From the NCBI GenBank assembly GCA_019359045.1, contig JAHHIA010000003.1, positions 496,001-560,000 on the forward strand: a DNA stretch of 64,000 nucleotides, written 5' to 3'. The first letter of the stretch is position 1. The number at the start of each line of letters is the position of its first letter. Shown piece after piece: positions 51,874 to 60,954 of this stretch. A model generated the notes under the pieces. The model saw nothing but the letters and a program-made list of their open reading frames with translations, did not search any database and was not told the origin of the DNA. Origin of the DNA: Scytolyngbya sp. HA4215-MV1. Lineage in GTDB: Bacteria > Cyanobacteriota > Cyanobacteriia > Leptolyngbyales > Leptolyngbyaceae. A program made the position numbers and the translations under genes.

Positions 51874-52950
51874 ATGCGTTTTCATATCCAAACTTTTACC
51901 GTCCACAAGCGATTTGCGCTCACCATCAGCCGAGGCACCACTGCCCAGAGCACTAACCTTTTAGTTAGAGTCGAACATGAGGGCATTGAGGGATGGGGAG
52001 AAGCATCTCCGTTTTCGGTGGGAGATTATGCCCAAACCACAGAAACCATCGCCCGATCGCTGCAAAAAATTGCTCCGCTATTGAAGGCACTGAGTCCTCT
52101 GGAACGCCAGCGAGTCGAACATCTGATGGCAGATGTGCGCTTGCCCTCGGCAGCGCGGGCAGCTTTAGATATCGCGTTGCACGACTGGGCAGGCAAATAT
52201 ACAAATCTGCCGCTCTGGCAAGGTTGGGGATTGGATCGCGATCGCATTGTTCCCACCTCCGCAACGATCGGACTTAACCCTCCCGATGTAGCCCAACAAC
52301 GTGCCAAAGACTGGTTAGGCAGAGGCTCCTCCTCCCCGATCGGCATTCAAGCTTTAAAGCTCAAACTAGGTAACCCCGAGGGCATTGAAGCGGATCAGGC
52401 AATGTTCAGTGCGGTGCAAGAGGTTGCTCCCAACTTACCCCAACTCAGTGTGGATGCCAATGGTGGTTGGAGCCTGCCTGATGCACTGAAGATGTGCGAT
52501 TGGTTGGCAGAGCGGGGCGTAACCTATGTGGAGCAACCCTTGGCAAAAGGGCAAGAAGGAGACTTGCTAGACCTGTATCAGCGATCGCCTTTGCCCCTGT
52601 TAGCGGACGAAAGCTGCTTTACGAGTTACGACATTTTGCCCCTGGCAGACCGAGTGCATGGAGTCAATATCAAGCTTATGAAAGCGGGTGGGCTAACCGA
52701 AGCGCTGCGAATGGTTCACACTGCCCGTGCCTGTGGGCTAAAGGTCATGTTTGGCTGTTATTCTGACAGTGCCCTGCTCAACACTGCGGCGGCTCATCTT
52801 TCCCCCCTAGCAGACTATCTCGATCTCGACAGCCACCTGAACCTGGTCAATGATCCGTTTATTGGAGCGACGGTAAAGAATGGGCGGGTGATGCCCAATG
52901 AACGATCGGGCTTAGGCGTCACGATGCGGCAACGCGGAGAAGAAGGGTAA
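51874..52950 (+). CDS. Dipeptide epimerase (enolase superfamily)
   Basis: 358 residues of the mandelate racemase/muconate lactonising group. The catalytic lysine pair lies in LKLKLG; metal ligands are in VDANGGW (Asp), EQPL (Glu) and ADES (Asp); the second lysine is in VNIKLMKAGGL. The C-terminal loop has FGCYSDSALLNTAAAHLSPL. This pattern fits L-Ala-D/L-Glu epimerases that recycle cell-wall peptides. Related o-succinylbenzoate synthases share the fold but differ in these loops. The substrate cannot be proved from sequence. Confidence 0.88.
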   Translation: MRFHIQTFTVHKRFALTISRGTTAQSTNLLVRVEHEGIEGWGEASPFSVGDYAQTTETIARSLQKIAPLLKALSPLERQRVEHLMADVRLPSAARAALDIALHDWAGKYTNLPLWQGWGLDRDRIVPTSATIGLNPPDVAQQRAKDWLGRGSSSPIGIQALKLKLGNPEGIEADQAMFSAVQEVAPNLPQLSVDANGGWSLPDALKMCDWLAERGVTYVEQPLAKGQEGDLLDLYQRSPLPLLADESCFTSYDILPLADRVHGVNIKLMKAGGLTEALRMVHTARACGLKVMFGCYSDSALLNTAAAHLSPLADYLDLDSHLNLVNDPFIGATVKNGRVMPNERSGLGVTMRQRGEEG

Positions 52951-53007
52951 AGGTGAGACGCAGGGATACGCCAAGATCGAAACCAGTGATTTTCTGGTTC
53001 TCCACAT

Positions 53008-53619
53008 CTAGGGACATGCCGTATTGACCCCTTGGCTTAAGGCTCCAAGTAGGGTTTGCACACTGGTGCAGCGTTTGATGGTAGGAGTCCGTTGCAGAAA
53101 GGCTGTGATGGTGTAGGGCTGGGCAAGGCTGGGGTTGTTGGGCGCCAGGGTCTGCCGTACCACCGATCCATCTGGGCTAAAAATAATGGAGTCGCTAGCT
53201 GCGTTATTGTCGGTTAACCGGATGGTTTTGGGCAGGATGTTGCCTTGCCCGATCGTCTGCCAGTTGGTGATCTGAGCGCTTGGCAGAGAGATCAAGGTCT
53301 GGTTGGGGTTGTACTGAGAGGTGACGGGTACTATGGCAAATCGGGGTGGATCGGCAGCAAAATCGAACCGGGCTTCTCGGTAAGAACGAGTGCGTTTGGC
53401 TTCAGTTTGTGCGGAGCGGAGCGCTTGCAAGATTTGTCCATTCGCAGTGGTTAGACGCTGACGGTTAGTGAAAGCCACCCAGCCCGGTGCCGCGATCGCA
53501 AACAAAATCATCGCAATGATAGTAACCACCAGCATTTCCAGCAGTGTAAAACCTGCCTCTGGTTTCGACGATCGTGTGAAGTTTCTCAGAAAATTTGCAT
53601 CAGCTTTCCAGCTAGTCAT
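53008..53619 (-). CDS. hpsD: Pseudopilin of the hps locus (GspH/FimT-like)
   Basis: 203 residues. A prepilin leader ends before EAG|FTLLE (cleavage after Gly23, Glu28 at position +5), then a hydrophobic helix (MLVVTIIAMILFAIAAPGW). The rest is a C-terminal GspH/FimT-like pseudopilin domain. It is last of four same-strand genes in the order hpsA-hpsB-hpsC-hpsD known from Nostoc punctiforme, where these pseudopilins serve hormogonium polysaccharide secretion and gliding. Confidence 0.82.
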   Translation of the reverse strand: MTSWKADANFLRNFTRSSKPEAGFTLLEMLVVTIIAMILFAIAAPGWVAFTNRQRLTTANGQILQALRSAQTEAKRTRSYREARFDFAADPPRFAIVPVTSQYNPNQTLISLPSAQITNWQTIGQGNILPKTIRLTDNNAASDSIIFSPDGSVVRQTLAPNNPSLAQPYTITAFLQRTPTIKRCTSVQTLLGALSQGVNTACP

Positions 53620-53733
53620 CGGTTGCCACCATGTTTCAAATTGGGTTCAAAATCTTGGGAACGGGAAAAGGGGTAGATGATTCAAGGGGTGGATGAGTCT
53701 ATCCCTTTGCCCACTCCCTTCTGTGTCCCATGC

Positions 53734-54816
53734 TTACTGCGGTGCTGGATTCTTAGCAAAACTTCCCCGTAACAAAGTTCGGGTATTCATTTCAAACGTT
53801 ACTTGGGCAGTGCTGGGTACTCCGGGCTTCCCTGCGGCATTGCCACGCAGGAAGATGGCGACTTCTTGATTGCGCCCACCAGGGTTATTGGCAGAAGTTT
53901 GTCCACCCACCGTAGTAACTCCTCCCCCTCGGACACAGGCGTAGAAGCTGTTGCTACTGGCGGTGGGGGTGCGGACAAAAGTGGGCAGGTTGGTGGTGTT
54001 GAGAGTGGCAGGGCAGGCGTTGGCAGTCCCAACAATAGGATTATCGACAAAGTCGGCAAGGACTGGGGGAGAGATGTTGTTATTAGGGACACCTTGTGCT
54101 CGGTTGACAGAACCATCGGGCAAGGTGCCGACCGTTTGCAAGTTTTGGTTGGCGGAGTCACGGGGCCAGCCCAAAAAGTTATTGGCGGTGAGGGTCGGAT
54201 CGACCCAACCTATGTTGCGATTGCCCTGCGCATCAAATTGGGTGAGTTCGTAGCGACGAATGCGCGATCGTCCAAGCCAGGCACTGTTAGCTGTAGTATC
54301 CAGATAATACACCACCAAACTGTAAGTCCGACGAGAAAGGCAGGGAATATCGAGAATAGCAGCGGGTTGGGGGTTGTCGTATAGCCGAGTGGCGTTAGCG
54401 CTACAGGCTAGCAGCAGGGGTTGGGGCAATTCATCTACCCGCCAAAAAGCCAGAATGGGAATGGTATTGGGGGCAGTATTGATGGTTGCAGGCAGAAAGT
54501 TTAAAACACCCGGGCAGACCGTATTGGCTGGCACTCCAGAGAGGCAAGCACCATCATAGACAAAGACAGCTTCTCGCAGATCGGCGGTGATGTAGTCCAG
54601 TGCCAGTTGAATTTCTTGCTGGGTTTCAGCCCGGCTCGATTCTTGCTGATTGACTTTGAGCAATTCCACGACAGTTGCTAGCATGACCCCGGTGATGATT
54701 GACCCAATCAGCATGGCAACCAGCAACTCCATGAGGGTGAAGCCTGCGGTAGTGGGATGACGATCGCGCTTGAGCCAGCGACGTAAAAACCAGAAACGGG
54801 GAGATTGTTTAGCCAT
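53734..54816 (-). CDS. hpsC: Pseudopilin of the hps locus (PilW-like)
   Basis: 360 residues from the ATG at 54816. The open frame extends to 55059, but that part overlaps the preceding gene and lacks pilin features. The leader ends at AG|FTLME (after Gly25, Glu30), then the helix LLVAMLIGSIITGVMLATVV. The long C-terminal part is rich in Asn, Thr and Pro. It lies between the PilV-like and GspH-like genes. The role follows from locus order: minor pseudopilin of the hormogonium polysaccharide system. Confidence 0.82.
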   Translation of the reverse strand: MAKQSPRFWFLRRWLKRDRHPTTAGFTLMELLVAMLIGSIITGVMLATVVELLKVNQQESSRAETQQEIQLALDYITADLREAVFVYDGACLSGVPANTVCPGVLNFLPATINTAPNTIPILAFWRVDELPQPLLLACSANATRLYDNPQPAAILDIPCLSRRTYSLVVYYLDTTANSAWLGRSRIRRYELTQFDAQGNRNIGWVDPTLTANNFLGWPRDSANQNLQTVGTLPDGSVNRAQGVPNNNISPPVLADFVDNPIVGTANACPATLNTTNLPTFVRTPTASSNSFYACVRGGGVTTVGGQTSANNPGGRNQEVAIFLRGNAAGKPGVPSTAQVTFEMNTRTLLRGSFAKNPAPQ

Positions 54817-54997
54817 CCTAGACCTCTGTGATCGGATAAAGACAATCAAGGCAAGTAAACCAAGTGGCGAACAATGCGATAGACGCGAGGAAAAAGGAAT
54901 ACAGAAACGCGGGGATGTCCGTGAATTCTCTGGTTCTCGATCGCCCGAGTGTTTTGCATCAGTTTCGACTGCGCTCTCAAGGGTGAGATGGGCATGG

Positions 54998-55699
54998 CTA
55001 GCAAGCTCCAGGTGTGGAGCACACAGTGCCATAATCTCGCAGAGAATTGTTAGTATCACTGCGGATCAGGGTGGAATAGAGCACTGCCATGGGTCGCGCG
55101 TTTTGTTGTCCCAAGCCACGGGTAAATTTCAAAGTAGCCTGAGTGGTTTGCAAGTTGCCGAGGTTTTGGCGCAGGTTGGGGATATCGGCATAGACGCGTA
55201 CCCCGATTTTGAAGCCTGTGGTCGGGGTAGACGCCCCTGCCGGTCCCGTGGTGCGGAAAATTTGCACCAGAAAATCAGAACGACAATCGCCAGTGATATC
55301 AACGGGTAATAGCGTTGTGCTGTTGATTGTGGTTCCTGTGTAAGAGTTGCAGCTGGTATTAATGGATTTCAATAGGGTCGAGACACTGTTGGGGGCAGCA
55401 ACATTGTTGATGTTTGCACCAATGTCGGCGGGCAGTTCTGCGGTAGAGTAAACGCCTCGTTCGACGATCGTCCTCACAGCATCAATTTCTGCTTGGGCAA
55501 CTTGGAGTGCCTGTTCTGCTCGCCGAGTTTGCACCCGTGAAGCGGCAACCATAACGATTGGGGGCGTGATGGCAATGAGCACGACGGAAACTGCAACGAT
55601 CGCCATCAAGGTTTCCAAGAGCGTGAAGCCGGATGCCTGAGTGATAGGGGGTCGCGTGGTCGATCGCTGCCCCAAAAACCGAGATTGATGCATCAACAT
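54998..55699 (-). CDS. hpsB: Pseudopilin of the hps locus (PilV-like)
   Basis: 233 residues from the ATG at 55699, which has GGAGG eight bases upstream; a TTG at 55714 is less likely. The leader ends at ASG|FTLLE (after Gly24, Glu29), then LMAIVAVSVVLIAITPPIVM. A Ser/Thr-rich mature part follows. It begins 20 bases behind hpsA, so both are one transcript. In Nostoc the hpsB-D products are needed for motility. Confidence 0.85.
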   Translation of the reverse strand: MLMHQSRFLGQRSTTRPPITQASGFTLLETLMAIVAVSVVLIAITPPIVMVAASRVQTRRAEQALQVAQAEIDAVRTIVERGVYSTAELPADIGANINNVAAPNSVSTLLKSINTSCNSYTGTTINSTTLLPVDITGDCRSDFLVQIFRTTGPAGASTPTTGFKIGVRVYADIPNLRQNLGNLQTTQATLKFTRGLGQQNARPMAVLYSTLIRSDTNNSLRDYGTVCSTPGAC

Positions 55700-55719
55700 T
55701 GCATAGACCTCCAAACGAG

Positions 55720-58700
55720 TTAATTGGGACAGTTAATTGTGGCAACCGCTCCGGCTAAGATGCCGGTCTTGGGAGTGGCATTGAAGGCATTGCACAGCCG
55801 ATTGATATAGGGATCGTTGATCGGCAATTCTTTATAAAACTCGTTGCGATTCTTGCTGGCGATGATGAATCGTGCCGCCGCAGGTCCCGCAGGTGCCAGT
55901 TGCAACCCTGGATCGTAGCCCCAAATCCGGCGAGGGGGACTGTAGTAGGGAATCACTTCACTGGTGCTGGCAGTGGCAAGCGGCGGTTCCCAACTATCTT
56001 GGTCAAATGGGGCAGTGGCAGCATTGCTGAAGTTAAGTTGTAAGAACGACCCATTAAACCAGAGGTTCTGACTACCCCAGTTTTCCAGGAAGCGGGGGAA
56101 GTTGTGCAACCCCCCGTATGCCTGGTTCGCTCTGGAAGGAACAATGCCGCTGACGACGATCGCGTTCACCGTAGTGTCGCTGGCAGTTCTGAGGGGTTTG
56201 CCGGTGCTAAAGCTGTCATAGCCTTCTCCACTGGATGAGCCGTAGAGTGGGTTCGTCCGATTCACCTGAGGTGTGCCATTGCGATCGATCCGCACAGGCG
56301 ATGTTGCATCATAGACATTCTCGCGTGCCCAGGTAGGAGCAGCCGTAGGGCGGTTTTGATCCAGGAAAGAAGACACGGTCGCACCGCTACATCCAGGACT
56401 CCACAATCCCACTGTGGCGTTGTGGTAAGTGCTAGCAGTGATGGTGTCGGTCACGGCTGAGGTGAAGGTGTCTTCCAGACTGCCATCGCAGAAGTTATCC
56501 GACAGGATAGAGATGGCATCTGCCAAGATTTCAGTAGGACGCCAGCGATCGCGGGCTGGTTGTGCAAAGTCTGGATCGAGTGTCGTTCTGCCATAAAACT
56601 GGGATTGGCTGTAGGTGCCATTTGCCCCCAGCCCTGGCACCAGTTTCTGGGTAAATTCTTCGATGCGGGTGCCGACAGTGTTGTCTGCACCCAGTTGATG
56701 CAGGTTAAAGTTGCCCTGGATGTAAACAGGATTATCGGTAAAGAGTGACAAGCCGCGAATGTTGTCCGCAGTGGGAATGCCAAAGCTGTCGTTGCGCTTG
56801 ATTTGTACCCCGTTGCGTAGCCGGAAGCCATGGGGACGACGATCGGGATCAGGAAGATAGTCCACTGCCTTGGTACTCACCCGAATTCCTTCAGCTGTCG
56901 TTGTCAGCGTCGGATCGACTGGATTGGTCGCACTGCGGGTATCGGTGGTTGCAGGTGCCAAACCACCAGGCGGGCGGGCAATTTGATCTTCGCGCACGGC
57001 ATCTTCGCGGAAGGCATAGACAATGCCACTAATCGGTAACCAGGGTTGGTTATTGGTGCCACTGCTGCCCACACTCCGCAACATCCCCAAATCTAGATCC
57101 ATCATGCGGGTGGTCATCATTTCACGCCCATTAAAGACGGCGCGATCGAGGAAGCCTACTGCTCGTGTGCTACCACTGGGAGCAACAATCAAATTGCTGG
57201 AGATATTGGCACCTGCAATGTTTTGCGCCGTGGAGTTGGGCAATAGCCAGTCGCTAAAGGTCGCTTGTTTGGGCTGAATCACCACGCCTGACAGGTCATC
57301 GGGTGTGCTACCCACCACCTGATACTGTACCGTCGCGCTGGGGTTGACCGTATTTTTGATGTAGGTATCGGCGATGTAAGGCTCTGTCGTGGGTTGAAGA
57401 TTGCCCTGATCAAAGTTGATTGCAGTTGTTGCAGCTTCGCTAAATTCCCCATCATGATCGTGATCTTCTTTAGGGAAAATATAAAACAGCGAGGGGTAGC
57501 GAGGTTTGCGCTCACAGAGGGTCAGTGCCAGTCCCACTTTTTGGTTCAGGGTCATTCCAGTCGCCGTAAAAGTCTCCGCATCGCAATCAGTCTGATAAAT
57601 GACTGATGTAGCGCTTCCCCCAACTGTCATGGGAATTGAGACACTGCTCAAGGTTGGTAGTGTTTGATCAGCAAACCCGAAAATGCGATCGCGATTGATT
57701 TGCTGTTTGGCAAGAACAATTTGGGCAATTTTGACCAGTTCTGTCCGATTGGCAGAAGTAACCGACAAATTCGTTTCGGTTTGCAACGCCTTGATAAAGG
57801 CTTCAGGAGGCAAGTTGCGATAGGTATTAGGAACACTGTTCGTTACAAACGTGGTTGGTGTACTGCTTGCACCTGTGGAGGCAAAGTAGTTATTGGAGGC
57901 ATCTCTAACTTCCCCATTCGCCTGGTTGCCATCTGTTAGTTCAAACAGCTTCTGTCCCAGCATTGCCAAACCAGGGGTACTGGTGCCATTTCCGATGTTA
58001 CTAGCGTTGTTGTAGGCATAACCCTGGGCTGTATTAATGTTGTATGCCAACATGCCTAAAGTACATGCGGCAGTGTGTAGATAAGTTTTATCCGCTGGAC
58101 TGAGATTGGCGTAAGAGGTGCCCGAATCCAGACGGTTGAGCGTGCGGCGCAGTTCGGAAAAATTGCCCCACATTGCCATATTGGGGGCGGGGTGAACAAA
58201 CCCCGTTTCTTGGGTGGGTGGAAAAGCACCGTTACGGCTTTCACTGACAAAATCGCCCGCAAATTTTGCCAGGTTCCTCAGCGCTTTGCCCAATGGTTGA
58301 GAAGCAACGATCGCGTTGCTAAAAGCTTCCTCTGTTCCTTGAGGCACTGCAAACTCCCAACCATTTGTCCCTCGACCACCAAAGAAGTCAGTCCACAATG
58401 CCTGTCCACCGTTAATCGAGTAGTTATTGAAAGTAATGCTGTTCTGGAGCGTAGACACAGTACCGGGGTGGATTGTACTTGCCAGACAGGCAACGGGGAA
58501 GTTTTGTCCCCCCGGATTGGCTGAGTGATAAATGGCAGCTCCCTGCACTGCTGCCAGATTATCTCGCAACATGCGACGCTGACGGGCTTCATGGCTGAGG
58601 GTAGTATTAGGGGGGTAGAGCGCATCACTATTGGACCAACCAAAGGCATTCCCCAGTTCCAAACGCTGTCCAACAATCACTCGCATCCCTTCATTCAGGG

Positions 58701-60363
58701 CGCGTCTTTCCCAGTAACCATCCAGACCCACGTTCGCCGAATCATTGGTAGGAGGTGTATTGTTGACCAATGTGTTGAAGTCGGTGGCATTGGTGACATT
58801 CGTGGTGCTAATCAGCGTACCGGGTTGTTGGCTGGCACCCTGGAGTATGATTTGGTCATAGCGAGGCTTGGGTCCCCAGCGATCGTCCGCTCGGTACAAA
58901 TCGTCCACATACGGCTTGTTATCTGCCTGATTACGAATACGAGGGTTTTGAGCACTGCTTGGCAAACTGCTCCAGGTGCTCGAAACATTGGTGCGATTGG
59001 ATGGATCGGTGCCACGTCCCAAGCTGACATCACGGGTCAACAGGCTAACGGGATCGAGTGCCAGCGCCGCAGGCAAATTGGTTTGGTTGGCAGACTGGGT
59101 GGTGGTGTTCAGCGTCACGGATTGCGAGGGACCCGTCGTTGTAGCGGGCCAAACGTGAATATTAGAACTCCCTGCGTAGGTGTTATCTCGCATGGAGCCG
59201 CTAATCGCCGCACCAATGAAATCAGGTGCCTGATTGGCGGCATTGGTCGGATTGCGAATGTTAGTAATCGTCACTTCCGAGCTATCTGCCGATGCCATTA
59301 AACAAGAACTTTGGGCACTGACCAGATAGGCATCAAACCCAGTATTGGGTTGAATCATCAGACTCCCTTCGGTGTGCATCGCCCCGTTCCAGTTAAATTG
59401 GGGACCGGGAAAGATTTCTAAGTCATAGCGGAACCAAGCTCCCCATTTGTTGCCGCGATCGAGCTGGCGATCTTGCTGCATCTCCATCGTGACAAACGTG
59501 CCATTGGCGTTAGCATTGTCTGGAATCACTAACGCATTCACTTGCAAATTTTTCCGCAAGGTGGCTGAGTTATTCAGATCGGCAAACCAGCCCTGTGCTG
59601 GCGCACTCACTTGCGTACTGGCGTTGCTACAGTTGCCTCGCTGGCGGTTACTGAGGGGGGCATTGCGTACCCACAAATTGGTTGCCTTGGTGCGATCGTC
59701 TGTATTCACCACCCCCGACCCCGCCACCGCTTTCGCTGGGCTGCCCGTCGTCAAGTCGGGAGGGGTTTGAGCAATGATCGAATAAATCACCGTTGCATCA
59801 CGGGTTCCATCGCCGTTGGTATCGGTTCGAAACGACCAGGCATTATCTTCGGGGCGGGTTTCTCCGGTTTTTTGCAACCCGTCTAAATTGATCCGCTGCT
59901 CATCGGGCAGGGTATACATGTCTGCGGCGGGGGCACCTGGTAACGCGGTGACGCTGTAGCTGCCATCATTGCGCAACATGCCCACTAGATAGTTTTCCGC
60001 CGGAATTCCCCCCGGATAGCGGTTGTCTCGGTTGGCATCAAAGAGGGTTTCTAGCTTGGCTCTGGCACGGTCAACCGCAGGCGTCGCAGCGTTATAAATC
60101 ACCCGCTGCTGGGTTTGCCCGATCGCCTGAGCGGTCCGGTTATAGGCACGAAAAACGATCGCTCCCACCGTCATCGAAGCGATCAGCAGCAGCAGCACAG
60201 TCGTGGGTAAAACAAAGCCTGCGATCGCGGTAGACACCCGACGACTTGGACGAAACATGACCTTGAGTAGCCAATGGATAAAGCTTTTGGTCATCCCTCT
60301 AGCAATTTTCTGCAGATGCCTGAAAAGGGTCTGAATCGTTTTTGCAAGTTTGGGGTTTGACAT
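55720..60363 (-). CDS. hpsA: Hormogonium polysaccharide biosynthesis protein HpsA
   Basis: 1547 residues from the ATG at 60363, which has GAGAGG upstream; the frame is open to 60441. The N-terminus has a basic stretch and one helix after AG|FVLPTTVLLLLIASMTVGA, which looks like a PilX-type prepilin start but has Thr instead of Glu at +5. The long exported part holds LFDANRDNRYPGGIPAEN, MHTEGSLMIQPN, RVIVGQRLELGNAFGW and TEILADAISILSDNFCDGS, blocks typical of HpsA. It heads the operon hpsA-B-C-D, linked in Nostoc to polysaccharide secretion and gliding. Confidence 0.9.
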   Translation of the reverse strand: MSNPKLAKTIQTLFRHLQKIARGMTKSFIHWLLKVMFRPSRRVSTAIAGFVLPTTVLLLLIASMTVGAIVFRAYNRTAQAIGQTQQRVIYNAATPAVDRARAKLETLFDANRDNRYPGGIPAENYLVGMLRNDGSYSVTALPGAPAADMYTLPDEQRINLDGLQKTGETRPEDNAWSFRTDTNGDGTRDATVIYSIIAQTPPDLTTGSPAKAVAGSGVVNTDDRTKATNLWVRNAPLSNRQRGNCSNASTQVSAPAQGWFADLNNSATLRKNLQVNALVIPDNANANGTFVTMEMQQDRQLDRGNKWGAWFRYDLEIFPGPQFNWNGAMHTEGSLMIQPNTGFDAYLVSAQSSCLMASADSSEVTITNIRNPTNAANQAPDFIGAAISGSMRDNTYAGSSNIHVWPATTTGPSQSVTLNTTTQSANQTNLPAALALDPVSLLTRDVSLGRGTDPSNRTNVSSTWSSLPSSAQNPRIRNQADNKPYVDDLYRADDRWGPKPRYDQIILQGASQQPGTLISTTNVTNATDFNTLVNNTPPTNDSANVGLDGYWERRALNEGMRVIVGQRLELGNAFGWSNSDALYPPNTTLSHEARQRRMLRDNLAAVQGAAIYHSANPGGQNFPVACLASTIHPGTVSTLQNSITFNNYSINGGQALWTDFFGGRGTNGWEFAVPQGTEEAFSNAIVASQPLGKALRNLAKFAGDFVSESRNGAFPPTQETGFVHPAPNMAMWGNFSELRRTLNRLDSGTSYANLSPADKTYLHTAACTLGMLAYNINTAQGYAYNNASNIGNGTSTPGLAMLGQKLFELTDGNQANGEVRDASNNYFASTGASSTPTTFVTNSVPNTYRNLPPEAFIKALQTETNLSVTSANRTELVKIAQIVLAKQQINRDRIFGFADQTLPTLSSVSIPMTVGGSATSVIYQTDCDAETFTATGMTLNQKVGLALTLCERKPRYPSLFYIFPKEDHDHDGEFSEAATTAINFDQGNLQPTTEPYIADTYIKNTVNPSATVQYQVVGSTPDDLSGVVIQPKQATFSDWLLPNSTAQNIAGANISSNLIVAPSGSTRAVGFLDRAVFNGREMMTTRMMDLDLGMLRSVGSSGTNNQPWLPISGIVYAFREDAVREDQIARPPGGLAPATTDTRSATNPVDPTLTTTAEGIRVSTKAVDYLPDPDRRPHGFRLRNGVQIKRNDSFGIPTADNIRGLSLFTDNPVYIQGNFNLHQLGADNTVGTRIEEFTQKLVPGLGANGTYSQSQFYGRTTLDPDFAQPARDRWRPTEILADAISILSDNFCDGSLEDTFTSAVTDTITASTYHNATVGLWSPGCSGATVSSFLDQNRPTAAPTWARENVYDATSPVRIDRNGTPQVNRTNPLYGSSSGEGYDSFSTGKPLRTASDTTVNAIVVSGIVPSRANQAYGGLHNFPRFLENWGSQNLWFNGSFLQLNFSNAATAPFDQDSWEPPLATASTSEVIPYYSPPRRIWGYDPGLQLAPAGPAAARFIIASKNRNEFYKELPINDPYINRLCNAFNATPKTGILAGAVATINCPN

Positions 60364-60954
60364 GGGAGATCCTCTCGCATCGACAGGGATTGGGGTCAGG
60401 AAAAATGGGATAGCGCAATTGAGCGACCATGCCGCGAGCAACCGCTGAACGGTGTGTCTGTGATGGCGCTGTCAGAATAATTTGAAAGTTCGATGGCTCA
60501 AAAAATGATTTGAAAGTTTGATTGCTCAAAAAAGTCGGGGCGACTTTTCAGGATGCCTTGGCAGCAGAAAATTGCCCAATCCTGAACCAAGAGGACGATC
60601 GCTCCTTCCAGCATGGAGAAGCTGACTCCTTGATTCGCTAATCTGGGATTTGTTTTCTAAGCACTTTTTCTTTACAACCGTGCCTAGTCCGGAAGCATTA
60701 CAGTAGATTCACAAATGACATTTCCGATTCCCTCAATCTGCGGTTTTTACGGAGGTGTTTTCACCACCAAAACAAGGATTTCAGAGATGGTCGGGGGGGA
60801 TGGTTGGGCAACTCATCTCGTTTTTTGGGTGGTTTATGCCGATTTTTACGGAGAACCCTGCTGATTTTGCTTCACCGTTGCTTTAAAGACCTAGAAAAAA
60901 CTCGGAGAACGAGACAAATCTTTTTCGGAGAGATTCCTAGAGACCGACCTCTGT
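60364..60954. other. Upstream region of hpsA, 591 bp
   Basis: It lies between hpsA (start) and the antiporter gene (stop), so it should hold the hpsA promoter. A 28-base unit (ATTTGAAAGTT...GCTCAAAAAA) stands twice in tandem at 60480-60533. The phrase TTTTTACGGAG appears around 60740-60750 and again around 60842-60852, both on the plus strand. No gene is seen. Confidence 0.5.
60480..60533. repeat. 28-bp tandem repeat upstream of hpsA, two units
   Basis: Units start at 60480 and 60508; 24 of the first 26 bases agree (ATTTGAAAGTTCGATGGCTC versus ATTTGAAAGTTTGATTGCTC, then AAAAAA). It lies about 120 bases upstream of the hpsA start. Confidence 0.55.

Noticed and set aside
54817-55059. Extended N-terminus of the HpsC frame
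   Set aside because: It overlaps hpsB and precedes the pilin leader; the ATG at 54816 gives a normal prepilin start.
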